This document shows positions 15,881-24,939 of a stretch of 64,000 nt of DNA, in pieces; the stretch's first letter is position 1, and each line of letters begins with the position of its first letter. Position numbers and translations under genes: made by a program. This DNA is from Candidatus Dojkabacteria bacterium. Its GTDB lineage: Bacteria > Patescibacteriota > Dojkabacteria > SC72 > T1SED10-24. The DNA is taken from the NCBI GenBank assembly GCA_003554185.1, contig PWFU01000107.1, positions 1-64,000 of the forward strand. Direction: 5' to 3'. The notes beneath the pieces were generated by a model. The model was not told the origin of the DNA. It did no database searches and was given only the letters and a program-made list of their open reading frames with translations.

Positions 15881-17629
15881 TTAAATATTCATTTCTTCTT
15901 TAAGAATTTTCATAAATTCTTCTAATTTCATTATACCTAATTCTTTTTTTCCTGCTGGTCTAACGGAAACTGTTTGTGTTTCTTCCTCCTTATCCCCTAT
16001 TACAAGAGCATATGGTATTTTCATTAATTCAGAATCTCTTATTCTTGATTGCATGGTTTCATCTTCGTAATTTATGGTTGCTCTAATATCTCTATCTCTT
16101 AATTTCTTTAATATTTCATAAGAATATTCTAAATGCCTTTCTGCTATTGGGATTACTGAAATTTGTTCTGGTGCTAGCCATAAAGGGAATTTACCAACGT
16201 AATTTTCAATTATAATGCCCATAAAACGTTCCAAAGAGCCATATATTGTTCTGTGTATCATTACGGGTCTTTCTTTTGCACCTTCTTCATTTATATACGT
16301 CAAATCAAAATTTTCAGGTTGAGCAAAATCCAATTGAATAGTAGAGCACTGCCAAGATCTACCGATACAATCCTTTAGGTGAAAATCAAATTTGGGGCCG
16401 TAGAATGCACCGTCTTCCGGGTTTATTTCGAACTCTATCCTTTCTTCTTTAAGAACTTCTTTCATTGTAGATTCAGCTTTTTCCCATATTTCATCTGAAC
16501 CTATTGATTTTGCTGGTCTGGTGGACAGTTCGATGTGATCAATTTCTAGATCGAAAGTATTATATATCTCATTACATAATTTAATAACTCCCTTAAGTTC
16601 GTCTTTAATCTGGCTCTCCCTGCAATAGATATGTGCATCATCTTGGGTGGCTTCTCTGACTCTCATTAAACCATGTAGCTCACCAGAAGCTTCATATCTA
16701 TGTACTGTCCCAATCTCCCCCATTCTTATAGGTAAATCTCTGTATGATCTCTGTTGGGTTTTGTACACTAACATACCTCCATCGCAGTTCATTGGTTTTA
16801 CAGCATATTCCATTTTTTCTGCTCCATGGGGAGTTGCTAAAAACATTTTATCTAAAAATGTTTCAAGATGACCACTTTTCTTCCAAGTGTCTGTAGTTAA
16901 CATTGTAGGAGTTTTTATCTCTTCATACCCATCTCTACGATGTAAGCTTCTCCAATAATCTATTAGCTTGTTTCTTATTTTAAGGCCCCTATTGTGCCAA
17001 AACACAAAACCCGGGCCTTCTTCATGAAATGAAAAAAGATCTAGGTCTTTACCTAATTTCCTGTGATCTCTTTTAGCAGCTTCTTCCAACATTTTTTCGT
17101 AGGCTTTGAGCTCTTTTTTCGATTGGAAAGCTACTCCGTAGATTCTTGTAAGCATCTTGTTATTTGAATCACCTTTCCAATAGGCTCCTGCTATTTGTGT
17201 TAACTTGAAAGCCTTGATTTTACCTGTAGAATCTACATGAGGTCCTCTACAGAGATCTATAAATTCGTTATCTCCAGTAGTATAAAAGCTGAATTTTTCA
17301 TCAGGAATGTCTTTAATCAGATCTAATTTATACTCCTGCTCTTGTTCTTCTAGGAATTTAATAGTTTCTTGTCGGGATTTAAATATTTGTTTAAAGGGTA
17401 AATCTTTATCTATTATTTTTCTCATCTCTTCTTCAATTTTTGGTAAAACATCTTCACAGATCGGTTCGGGGAATTCAAAATCATAGTAATACCCATTCTT
17501 TATGGCTGGACCGATACCCAGTTTTGCTTTAGGGTATAGGTTCAAAACGGCGTGAGCTAATATGTGAGAGAGTGAATGTCTAATCTTCTCTATCTCAGTC
17601 ACATCTTCTTTTTTCCTCTTTTCTTTCAT
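15881..17629 (-). CDS. thrS: Threonyl-tRNA synthetase lacking the TGS domain
   Basis: A class II synthetase of 582 residues, shorter than the roughly 640 usual because the N-terminal TGS (N1) domain is absent. The chain begins almost directly with the editing domain, which keeps HSLSHILAHA and CRGPH. The catalytic core has the zinc-binding MNCDGG cysteine, motif 2 (RYEASGELHGLMRVR) and motif 3 (IYGSLERFMGI). It heads the thrS-infC-rpmI-rplT-pheS-pheT operon. Confidence 0.96.
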   Translation of the reverse strand: MKEKRKKEDVTEIEKIRHSLSHILAHAVLNLYPKAKLGIGPAIKNGYYYDFEFPEPICEDVLPKIEEEMRKIIDKDLPFKQIFKSRQETIKFLEEQEQEYKLDLIKDIPDEKFSFYTTGDNEFIDLCRGPHVDSTGKIKAFKLTQIAGAYWKGDSNNKMLTRIYGVAFQSKKELKAYEKMLEEAAKRDHRKLGKDLDLFSFHEEGPGFVFWHNRGLKIRNKLIDYWRSLHRRDGYEEIKTPTMLTTDTWKKSGHLETFLDKMFLATPHGAEKMEYAVKPMNCDGGMLVYKTQQRSYRDLPIRMGEIGTVHRYEASGELHGLMRVREATQDDAHIYCRESQIKDELKGVIKLCNEIYNTFDLEIDHIELSTRPAKSIGSDEIWEKAESTMKEVLKEERIEFEINPEDGAFYGPKFDFHLKDCIGRSWQCSTIQLDFAQPENFDLTYINEEGAKERPVMIHRTIYGSLERFMGIIIENYVGKFPLWLAPEQISVIPIAERHLEYSYEILKKLRDRDIRATINYEDETMQSRIRDSELMKIPYALVIGDKEEETQTVSVRPAGKKELGIMKLEEFMKILKEEMNI

Positions 17630-17696
17630 GTATTTTAGTTTGAATATTCAAGCTAGGGATATTTATATCGAACTGATCGATTGTATATGTCTTAGA

Positions 17697-18458
17697 TCAA
17701 AATATCAAGCTTAATTTGTCTTCATCTATCTCAATGTCTTTTGCTGAAAGTATATGTAATTTACTAATGTATTCAGCAAATATTGTATAATCCTCATCTT
17801 TTCTTAATTCTTCGGCATGTGCTTTAAGAATTATCCAATTATTATCGTTAATTTGAGCCTCAGAAGGGAATTGAACAATTTTAAGGTTGCATAAAAAGTC
17901 TGTTACTTCATCTAAAGTTGTTAAGCTTTGAATTGTTTTTTGTATATTTTCTTCCCAAGCATTGTTTTGTAAAATTCTTAGTAAATCCAGTTGTTCAAAG
18001 TCATTTGGGAATAATTTTTTAGCTTTGGCTGCATAATTATATGCTTCTAGTACATCATCTCCATAGCTGGCATTTGTCAGAAGGCTTATTATCTCAGGGT
18101 ATACTTTCATATTGTTAAGATCTTTATTTAGTTTTCTAGCTTTTTCTGGGAATATGGTTTTCAAATATATTGCATTTGATACGTATCTTTCTAGATCTCC
18201 TCTCTCTATATATGAAAGAGATTCCTCTGCAAGAGCTCTGTATATCTTTGGGTCTGAATTGAATTTTTCTTCAGGAAAAAGGATACTTAAAGAGTGTCTA
18301 ATAGTCTTTATTTCTCCTAGCGTGTATAAATCGTAGATATCATCTATCTCTGCATTATCAAAATTTTCTACGATATTTCTTAAATGTTCTATATCTTCTT
18401 GACGTGTGTCGTTTTCTACATTAAATTTCCTTTTGTTAAGAGGTAATTGTTCATGCAT
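17697..18458 (-). CDS. Unknown helical protein
   Basis: I do not recognise this 253-residue protein. It is acidic, predicted mostly helical, with no membrane segment or signal peptide. The helices have a loose TPR-like look (for example DVLEAYNYAAKAKKLFPND, about residues 134-152), but no repeat is clear enough to name. It follows the rsmD-like gene by about 40 nt and has TATAAT boxes upstream, so it may have its own promoter. Confidence 0.75.
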   Translation of the reverse strand: MHEQLPLNKRKFNVENDTRQEDIEHLRNIVENFDNAEIDDIYDLYTLGEIKTIRHSLSILFPEEKFNSDPKIYRALAEESLSYIERGDLERYVSNAIYLKTIFPEKARKLNKDLNNMKVYPEIISLLTNASYGDDVLEAYNYAAKAKKLFPNDFEQLDLLRILQNNAWEENIQKTIQSLTTLDEVTDFLCNLKIVQFPSEAQINDNNWIILKAHAEELRKDEDYTIFAEYISKLHILSAKDIEIDEDKLSLIF

Positions 18459-18499
18459 TTTTAGTGCTTTTTTCTATGCTAAAATATTATTATAGGGTA

Positions 18500-19237
18500 T
18501 TATATCACAATATATATACTTAATGCATTAAGTCCAAAGTTAATTGTCTCAACCTTTTTAAGGTTGTTTAACTCGAGGTTCTCTATAGGGTATCGCCTTG
18601 GGTGTTTTAGTATAATTGTACCTTTGAATTTTTTTCTGTTTCCTTTCTTAAAACCTGGTAATACCATTTTAGCTGAATCCAAGACATTTTGTATTTCTTT
18701 AACATTCTTCTTGTTGAATTTTTTGTAAGGTGGATCTATAAATACGATGTCGTAAGTCTCATCTAAGTTCCTTTTTTCACCAAGAAAATCCTCGACTTTT
18801 TGTTTTATTACTGTGGTATTTGTTAGAAAACCAGTTTTTTGAATATTTTTCTCTATACAATATTGTGCATCCTTTGCGGCGTCAACAAACGTAGCACTAT
18901 TTGCCCCTCTGGAAAGTGCTTCTAGTCCAAATGAACCGGAACCAGCATATAGGTCCAGAACATCTTTTTTGGGTATATCGGGGCCTAAAATATTAAAGAT
19001 TGTTACTTTTAGCCTGTCTGTTAGAGGTCTAGTGTTCTTGGGAACTTCAAGAGAAAAGTTTTTGACTTCTCCTGCGGTTATTCTAACCTTTGTGTTTATA
19101 CCAAATTCCTTCCCCTTTGCTAACATTTTTAAAATTTCTGTTTCTCTTTTCTCATAGTCTTCAGGAGTATCAATTCTCCATTTGGCTTTCATTTTTCTTA
19201 GTTTTTTCTGTGAGTGTGCACTTAATCCCATACTCAA
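18500..19237 (-). CDS. rsmD: RsmD-family rRNA methyltransferase
   Basis: A SAM-dependent N2-guanine methyltransferase expected to act on 16S rRNA G966. The 245-residue protein has an N-terminal basic extension of about 50 residues, then the RsmD hallmarks: RITAGEV, TRPLTDRLKVTIFNIL, the SAM loop DLYAGSGSFGLEALSRGA and the catalytic FIDPPY. It overlaps the SpoU-type methylase by 4 nt, suggesting coupled translation. Confidence 0.9.
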   Translation of the reverse strand: MSMGLSAHSQKKLRKMKAKWRIDTPEDYEKRETEILKMLAKGKEFGINTKVRITAGEVKNFSLEVPKNTRPLTDRLKVTIFNILGPDIPKKDVLDLYAGSGSFGLEALSRGANSATFVDAAKDAQYCIEKNIQKTGFLTNTTVIKQKVEDFLGEKRNLDETYDIVFIDPPYKKFNKKNVKEIQNVLDSAKMVLPGFKKGNRKKFKGTIILKHPRRYPIENLELNNLKKVETINFGLNALSIYIVI

Positions 19238-19698
19238 TTATATCTAATAACCTCATACATTAAAATGCTTGCTGTAATTGCAACATTCAAGGATTCCTTG
19301 TTTCCGTGCATTGGGATATACAATAGTTCGGTGCATTCGTCCAATACGGGTTCTGATATCCCATTCTTTTCGTGTCCAAAGACCAGTGCTATATGGTTGC
19401 TATCTTTAAAGTATTCAAAATCTTGGAAATTTTTACTTCTTTTATTCAATTCAACTCCATAAACTGGAATTTTTTGTTTTTTCAATTGCTTAACAGCATC
19501 CAGTGTGTTATAGAAGTATTTCCATGACAGGTTTTTTTCTGCTCCTAGAGAAGTTTTAGACATTTTAGGGTTTTCGGGCGTTGCCGTAATCCCACATATG
19601 TATATATTAAGGTTTCCTACTGCGTCAGCTGTGCGAATTATACTACCTGTGTTAAAAACCGACCTTATATTATCTAAGACTAAAGTGATTTTTTTCAT
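19234..19698 (-). CDS. SpoU/TrmH-family RNA 2'-O-methyltransferase
   Basis: A 154-residue SPOUT enzyme with the three family motifs: NIRSVFNTGSIIRTAD (residues 10-25), ALVFGHEKNGIS (about 104-115) and IPMHGNKESLNVAIT (about 127-141). These form the knotted SAM site. It lacks the N-terminal substrate domain of RlmB, so it is a minimal SpoU protein, and the target RNA cannot be told. It sits 5 nt after recG. Confidence 0.92.
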   Translation of the reverse strand: MKKITLVLDNIRSVFNTGSIIRTADAVGNLNIYICGITATPENPKMSKTSLGAEKNLSWKYFYNTLDAVKQLKKQKIPVYGVELNKRSKNFQDFEYFKDSNHIALVFGHEKNGISEPVLDECTELLYIPMHGNKESLNVAITASILMYEVIRYN

Positions 19699-19703
19699 AT
19701 ATT

Positions 19704-21689
19704 TTATTTAAAAAGATTATCTTGTATTTCATCTATGTCAGAATATGTATCAAGTATATATTTTGCAACTTCTCTGGTTTGTTCAAGTAATTCATAATTT
19801 GTGATTTCTGATACCTTGAGTATAGGGATACCGGTTTGTTTATACCCATAAACTTCTCCAGGCCCTCTATTCTGTAGATCAAATTCTGCAACGTCAAAAC
19901 CTGAATTATTTTCAGAAAAATATTTCAATCTCTCTCTTATCTTGTTACTTGTTTTGTGTGGAATTACAAAACAATATGCTTGTTTACTTCCTCTGCCTAT
20001 TCTTCCTCGAAATTGATGTAACTGTGCTAATCCAAACCTTTCTGCACTCTCTATAACCATAATGGTTGCTTCCGGTATATCTACCCCCACTTCCACTACA
20101 GAGGTTGCAAAAAGAGCATCTATTTTCTGTTCTTTAAAATTTTTTAAAATCTCGTTTTTTTCAACCTCACTCATCTTACCGTGTAGTAATTCTGTTTTAA
20201 TATCTTTGAACCAAGTTTTAGAAATCTTTTCATATTCCATTGTTGCTGCCTTAGCATCTATTTTTTCAGATTCTTCTATCAGTGGAAAGATTACGAATGC
20301 TTGTTCTTGATTTTTTGTTTCTTGGATTTTTTTTGCTATAGATTCATAACACTTTTGTCTGCTTTGTGGGTTAATCAAATATGTTTTAGTTGGTAATCTG
20401 TCTTTAGGTTTGTTTAGTATCAAAGAAATATCCATATCCTGAAATATTACACTAGTTAGTGTTCTTGGTATTGGAGTAGCAGTCATTACCAGATAATGTG
20501 GAACTTTTTTCTCATTTTGCAAATTACTAATTTGACTTCTCTGTTCTACACCAAATCTGTGTTGTTCGTCTACTACTACCAACCCTGTATTTTCTGGTAA
20601 TTTTGTGTTGTACAATAGCGCATGTGTCCCTACAATTAGTTGTGGCTTTTTGGAAGGTTTTATTTCTTTTTTTGTGATTCTAAGTTGTACATCTATGTCT
20701 TTATCTTGAAAAAGTTTTTCTAGTGTTTGATAGTGTTGCTTGGCTAATATAGTTGTTGGGACCATAATAACTGTTGAATATCCTGATAGTGATGCATTGT
20801 ATGCTGCAATCCCTGCGACGATTGTTTTACCGCTTCCTACATCTCCATTCAATAATCTTTTCATAGGTTTTTCAAAATTCATATCTTCTAAGATTTCCTC
20901 TATTGCTGTTTCTTGGTCTTTAGTTAGTTCAAAAGGCAATGTTTTTTTAAAATCTTCTATACTCTTTCTTTTCTTAGATATTTTAGGGGCTTCTTTTCTT
21001 AGTTTCTCCTCCTTCTTTCTTTCAATCTGTAAAGAAATATTCAGCATCTCATCAAAAGCTAATCTTTTTCTCGCCTTCTCTATGTCTTCAAAATTTTGTG
21101 CAAAGTGAATTTTCTCTATGGCTTGTTCTAAGGGTATTAAATTATGATATTCTAAAACTTCTTGAGGTAAACGGTCTTGCACAATCTTAGGTATCTTGTC
21201 TTTTAACCAGGTAATCCTTGATCTTAGCCATTTAGATGTTATACCTGCAGTTTCGTGGTAGAATGGTGTGATTTTACCTAAGTGAGTTTGTTTTTCTTGT
21301 AATTTTTCGTATGCTGGGTTTGAAAAATCGTTACTTTTGTTTGACATTTTTCCCTCAAAGAGAAAGGTTTCTCCTTTTTTGATGTTTTTTGTTAAAAAAC
21401 TTTGATTGAACCAAACTATATTAATTTCCCCACTACTGTCTTTTACTTTAGCTTTTGTAATTATTTTCCTCCCTCTTGTCCAGATATTTGATATAGATGA
21501 TACTTCTGCTAGTATAGTTCCTTCTCTCTCCTTCTTTAGTTCTTCTATAGATATTATTTCTGAAGTATCTTTATATTTGAATGGTATGTGATACAGTAAA
21601 TCTCGTGTTGTAAAAATATCTAAATTCTCTAGGTACTTACTCTGTTTTGGCCCTATCAAGGGGATTGTAGTTACACTTTCATTGTGCAT
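19704..21689 (-). CDS. recG: ATP-dependent DNA helicase RecG
   Basis: Branch-migration helicase that rescues stalled forks. The 661 residues include an N-terminal wedge with an OB fold (about 50-140), Walker A NGDVGSGKT (about 279-287), the DEQH box VVDEQHRFG, motif III TATPIP and motif VI QFRGRIGRG. The C-terminal RecG-specific stretch is present (GPGEVYGYKQTG). It is the third gene of a tyrS-smORF-recG-spoU-rsmD operon. Confidence 0.97.
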   Translation of the reverse strand: MHNESVTTIPLIGPKQSKYLENLDIFTTRDLLYHIPFKYKDTSEIISIEELKKEREGTILAEVSSISNIWTRGRKIITKAKVKDSSGEINIVWFNQSFLTKNIKKGETFLFEGKMSNKSNDFSNPAYEKLQEKQTHLGKITPFYHETAGITSKWLRSRITWLKDKIPKIVQDRLPQEVLEYHNLIPLEQAIEKIHFAQNFEDIEKARKRLAFDEMLNISLQIERKKEEKLRKEAPKISKKRKSIEDFKKTLPFELTKDQETAIEEILEDMNFEKPMKRLLNGDVGSGKTIVAGIAAYNASLSGYSTVIMVPTTILAKQHYQTLEKLFQDKDIDVQLRITKKEIKPSKKPQLIVGTHALLYNTKLPENTGLVVVDEQHRFGVEQRSQISNLQNEKKVPHYLVMTATPIPRTLTSVIFQDMDISLILNKPKDRLPTKTYLINPQSRQKCYESIAKKIQETKNQEQAFVIFPLIEESEKIDAKAATMEYEKISKTWFKDIKTELLHGKMSEVEKNEILKNFKEQKIDALFATSVVEVGVDIPEATIMVIESAERFGLAQLHQFRGRIGRGSKQAYCFVIPHKTSNKIRERLKYFSENNSGFDVAEFDLQNRGPGEVYGYKQTGIPILKVSEITNYELLEQTREVAKYILDTYSDIDEIQDNLFK

Positions 21690-21693
21690 TATC

Positions 21694-21819
21694 TTAGAAC
21701 ACTTCTTCTAGTATTATCATTATACCTGGAAACATTATACCTACTACTAAAAGGAATACTATGAAGATACTTATTCCTAGTTTTATTTTTTTCCAAGCTT
21801 CTTCTTTTTTTCTAGACAT
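21694..21819 (-). CDS. 41-residue single-pass membrane protein
   Basis: A small gene fills the gap between tyrS and recG. It encodes 41 residues: a basic amphipathic start (MSRKKEEAWKKIK), one membrane helix (about 15-37) and an acidic end (LEEVF). The ATG is 2 nt after the tyrS stop, with AGGA 5 nt upstream (covering the tyrS end), and its stop is 4 nt before recG. Tight spacing and a coherent hydrophobic profile make it convincing as a gene. Function unknown; too short and lacking motifs for SecE. Confidence 0.75.
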   Translation of the reverse strand: MSRKKEEAWKKIKLGISIFIVFLLVVGIMFPGIMIILEEVF

Positions 21820-21821
21820 AT

Positions 21822-23027
21822 TTATCCTGAAATAATCTTAAATACTTTTTTGCCTACTTTCAAAGTAATAGGGTCTTTTATTTCTAATACTACATCATAT
21901 TCCTTTATTTTCTCACCATCAACGTTTACAGCGGATTGATCTATTAATCTTCGGGCTTCGCTTTTACTTTGTGCTACTTGGGTATTGTATAGTAGGTCGA
22001 TGATATTGATACTCTTCTCGTCTATTTCTATTTCATCTATTTCTGTATCATACTCTTTTTTTTGGAAAACATTTTCAAAATATTTTTGTGCCTTTTCAGC
22101 TTCTGCTTTTGAATTAAATTGGGCTGTAATTTCAAATGCTAGACGTTTTTTAAGTTCCATTGGGTTGGTATTATTGTCTTTAAGTTCCTTCTCAATCTCT
22201 TCTATCTCTTCTAATTCTAGATTAGTTAATAATTCAAATCCTTGAACAATTGCCTCGTCAGGGAAAGACATAACTTTACCGTAAATATCATTTGGCTTGT
22301 CAGAGAGTTTTATCATATTTCCTTCTGATTTACCCATCTTGGAACCATCTGCTGTGGTCAATAGTTTGCCAGATAGGACGAATTTATTTTTATTTAAAAT
22401 CTCTTGACATAATTGTCTACCAGCCAATGCATTAAACATTTGGTCATTTCCACAAACTTCTACGTCTACATCCAGATATACAGAATCATATCCTTGCATC
22501 AAAGGGTATAGAAATTCATTTAGGTAAATTGGACTTTCTTTTTCTAACCTTTTTTGAAACATATCTCTTTTTATCATTTGCTGTACTGTAAAATGGGAAC
22601 TCAACTCTATTATATCTTCGAGTGTAAGCTTACTAAGCCAGTCATGGTTAAATACAACTTCGACAGGATTGTCCTTGTTATCTATATCTATAATTTTAGA
22701 TGCTTGTTCTTTATAGTTCTTTAAATTTTTCTTAACTTCTTCTCTCTCCAATTTTTTTCTGGTACTCATCTTGTCAGAAGGATCACCAATCATTGCTGTA
22801 AAATCACCTATTAAAAAGAATACCTTATGACCAAGTTTTCTAAAATCTTCAAGCTTTCTCATTGCTACTGTATGTCCAATATGCAAAGTGGGTGCTGTCG
22901 GGTCAAAACCTTGATAGACTCTAAGTTTTTTATCACTAAGTAATATCTTCTCGAGCTCCTCCTTTGAAGGTAAGATTTCTTCTACTCCTTTGTTTAATAA
23001 TCTATGAATTGTCTTTTTCTTTTCCAT
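21822..23027 (-). CDS. tyrS: Tyrosyl-tRNA synthetase
   Basis: A class I synthetase of 401 residues. The HIGH motif appears as PTLHIGHTV (about residues 48-56), the KMSKS loop as KMGKS (about 230), and the C-terminus (about 335-395) is an S4-like RNA-binding domain with SEARRLIDQSAVNVDG. It begins 2 nt after the membrane methyltransferase gene. Confidence 0.97.
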   Translation of the reverse strand: MEKKKTIHRLLNKGVEEILPSKEELEKILLSDKKLRVYQGFDPTAPTLHIGHTVAMRKLEDFRKLGHKVFFLIGDFTAMIGDPSDKMSTRKKLEREEVKKNLKNYKEQASKIIDIDNKDNPVEVVFNHDWLSKLTLEDIIELSSHFTVQQMIKRDMFQKRLEKESPIYLNEFLYPLMQGYDSVYLDVDVEVCGNDQMFNALAGRQLCQEILNKNKFVLSGKLLTTADGSKMGKSEGNMIKLSDKPNDIYGKVMSFPDEAIVQGFELLTNLELEEIEEIEKELKDNNTNPMELKKRLAFEITAQFNSKAEAEKAQKYFENVFQKKEYDTEIDEIEIDEKSINIIDLLYNTQVAQSKSEARRLIDQSAVNVDGEKIKEYDVVLEIKDPITLKVGKKVFKIISG

Positions 23028-23029
23028 AG

Positions 23030-23590
23030 TTATCCCCTGTTAAACGATTTAGCATCGTATATATACAAGTAATTATTGTCGCTTAATTTTTCCTTCTTTT
23101 TTTCCCTTACCTCTGGAAAAGGATATCTATATGAATATATTTTAATATTTTCGTCTATTTCTTCTTTTAGTAATCTTTTGTATACACTTTTCATGGCTTT
23201 TGAACTTAGAAAACAATATATTTTGTCTGCTACTGGTAAATTAGATCTTTCGAGAAAGTTTTTGGGCACTATAACGATGTTTTTTCTGATTCTGGGTTTG
23301 AAGAGTTTAATTATTCTTGAAATAAAAATTCCTGCAGGTGAAATTTCATAACCAAAGCCTTTTACTCCATATTTTTTTGCAGCTTCTATTAAAAATATTC
23401 CATAACCCGAGCCTAGGTCTAATAGAATTTCTCCTTTTTTAAGATCCATTTTCTCCATTATTTCACTCCTAATATTTTTTGGAGTTGAGACGATAGGTGC
23501 TAACAGTAGTGATATTAACAAAGAAATGAATACACCCAGCAGTGCCAAGGTTAAAACTATTATAATTGCTACATAAATCCCCTGTTCCAT
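23030..23590 (-). CDS. Membrane-anchored FAM173-like methyltransferase
   Basis: The 186-residue protein has one N-terminal membrane helix (about 6-32), then a class I SAM domain with LLDLGSGYGIFLIEAAK (about 56-72) and GYEISPAG. An N-terminal membrane helix directly before a glycine-rich DLGSG motif resembles the FAM173/ATPSCKMT family of lysine methyltransferases. It is divergent from a second protein of the same design (23671-24246). The target is unknown. Confidence 0.8.
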   Translation of the reverse strand: MEQGIYVAIIIVLTLALLGVFISLLISLLLAPIVSTPKNIRSEIMEKMDLKKGEILLDLGSGYGIFLIEAAKKYGVKGFGYEISPAGIFISRIIKLFKPRIRKNIVIVPKNFLERSNLPVADKIYCFLSSKAMKSVYKRLLKEEIDENIKIYSYRYPFPEVREKKKEKLSDNNYLYIYDAKSFNRG

Positions 23591-23670
23591 ATTTACACAT
23601 ATTTAGATTATGTATTAATTTTATTATAAATTTGATATATTTACTACCATCTTTTTTAATTTTCTTTTTT

Positions 23671-24246
23671 ATGTTGTACTATTTCTTGATTTTTTTAATG
23701 ATAATTATCGGATTTATAGGGGTGTTTTTCTTACTTAGAAGTATAGTTATAATTTTTTCGCTTTTTACTTCTGCTCCCTATGTACCTCTTGAGAAGTACT
23801 TAATAAAGGAGAGTACGAGATTTTTGAGTCTTAAAAGAGGTGATAGATTTGTTGATATAGGTTCGGGGGATGGACGTGTTGTCTTTTGGGTTGCAAAGAA
23901 TTATCCTGAAGTGGAATATTGTAAAGGGATAGAAATAAGTTTGTTGTTAAATTTGGCGAGCAGATTTTTAAGGTTATTTTCTTGTAACAAAGAAAGGATA
24001 GTTTTTGAACGAAGAAATGCATTTAAGTGTGACTTTCGAAAAGAAAACAAAGTTTTTATATATCTCCTGAAAGATACTGTTGATAAATTAATGCCTGTGC
24101 TTGAAAAGCAACTTCCTAGCGGGGCAAAAGTTGTTTCCCCTCTTTTTACTATAGATCAAAAATATGAAAAATCCGGAGATCTTAGTGTGAAGGAAGTTAT
24201 ATTTCGTGGTAAGATTAGGAAGATATATATTTGGACTAAAAAATAA
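23671..24246 (+). CDS. Membrane-anchored FAM173-like methyltransferase, second copy
   Basis: From the ATG at 23671 the protein has 191 residues: one or two hydrophobic helices (1-30), the linker SAPYVPLEKYLIKES, then VDIGSGDGRVVFWVAK (SAM site) and KGIEIS. The YVP linker followed by DIGSGDGR is the FAM173 pattern. A TTG at 23566 would extend the frame but overlaps the divergent gene, so the ATG is preferred. Its stop lies 6 nt before truB. Confidence 0.78.
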   Translation: MLYYFLIFLMIIIGFIGVFFLLRSIVIIFSLFTSAPYVPLEKYLIKESTRFLSLKRGDRFVDIGSGDGRVVFWVAKNYPEVEYCKGIEISLLLNLASRFLRLFSCNKERIVFERRNAFKCDFRKENKVFIYLLKDTVDKLMPVLEKQLPSGAKVVSPLFTIDQKYEKSGDLSVKEVIFRGKIRKIYIWTKK

Positions 24247-24252
24247 AGGGTT

Positions 24253-24939
24253 ATGTATAACGGTATTTTGTTAATTAACAAACCAGTCGATTTAACTTCT
24301 TATGATGTAATTCGCAGAATTAAACCAAGCTTGCCTAAAAAGCAGAAAATTGGGCATGCTGGTTCTCTAGATCCTTTTGCTACTGGTTTACTTATTGTAA
24401 CTTTGGGCAAAGCAACAAAGCTTTTTGATAGATTCCAAGAACTTCCTAAGCAATACTTAGTAACCGGAGAGTTTGGTTATGAAACAGACACTCAAGATTC
24501 CACGGGTAAAAAAATCTTAAATGACCCAGACTATGCAAAAAAGATTAATAAAGAAAAAATAGAGAATATTTTGCAAAATTTCAAAGGAGAGATCTATCAA
24601 AAGCCGCCAAAATATTCTGCTAAGCGTATACAGGGAAAAAGGGCTTATGAATTAGCTAGGGAGCAAAAAGATTTTGGCATTGAAAAAAAGAAAGTATTTA
24701 TATATGAAATTAAACTAAAAGATTATTCCAAAAATAATTTCACTCTTGAGATAGAATCCTCCAAAGGAACGTATATTCGTACAGTTGTTGTTGATATAGC
24801 TAGGGAGCTTGATACTTATGCTACACCTATTTCTCTTACTAGAATAGCTATCGGAGAGTATAGTTTAAAAGACTCAGTTGACTTAAATGAGTTGGAAATA
24901 GAAAAGGATTTAGTTGATTTAAAGGATGTTTATTTATGA
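24253..24939 (+). CDS. truB: tRNA pseudouridine-55 synthase TruB
   Basis: Makes the universal pseudouridine of the tRNA T loop. The 228 residues contain the N-terminal GILLINKPVDLTSYD, the catalytic GSLDPFATGLL with Asp near 41, and the KGTYIRT motif near 173. The C-terminal PUA domain is very reduced compared with E. coli TruB. Its TGA stop overlaps the start of rsmI by 4 nt (ATGA), which also shows that TGA is a stop codon in this genome. Confidence 0.96.
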   Translation: MYNGILLINKPVDLTSYDVIRRIKPSLPKKQKIGHAGSLDPFATGLLIVTLGKATKLFDRFQELPKQYLVTGEFGYETDTQDSTGKKILNDPDYAKKINKEKIENILQNFKGEIYQKPPKYSAKRIQGKRAYELAREQKDFGIEKKKVFIYEIKLKDYSKNNFTLEIESSKGTYIRTVVVDIARELDTYATPISLTRIAIGEYSLKDSVDLNELEIEKDLVDLKDVYL

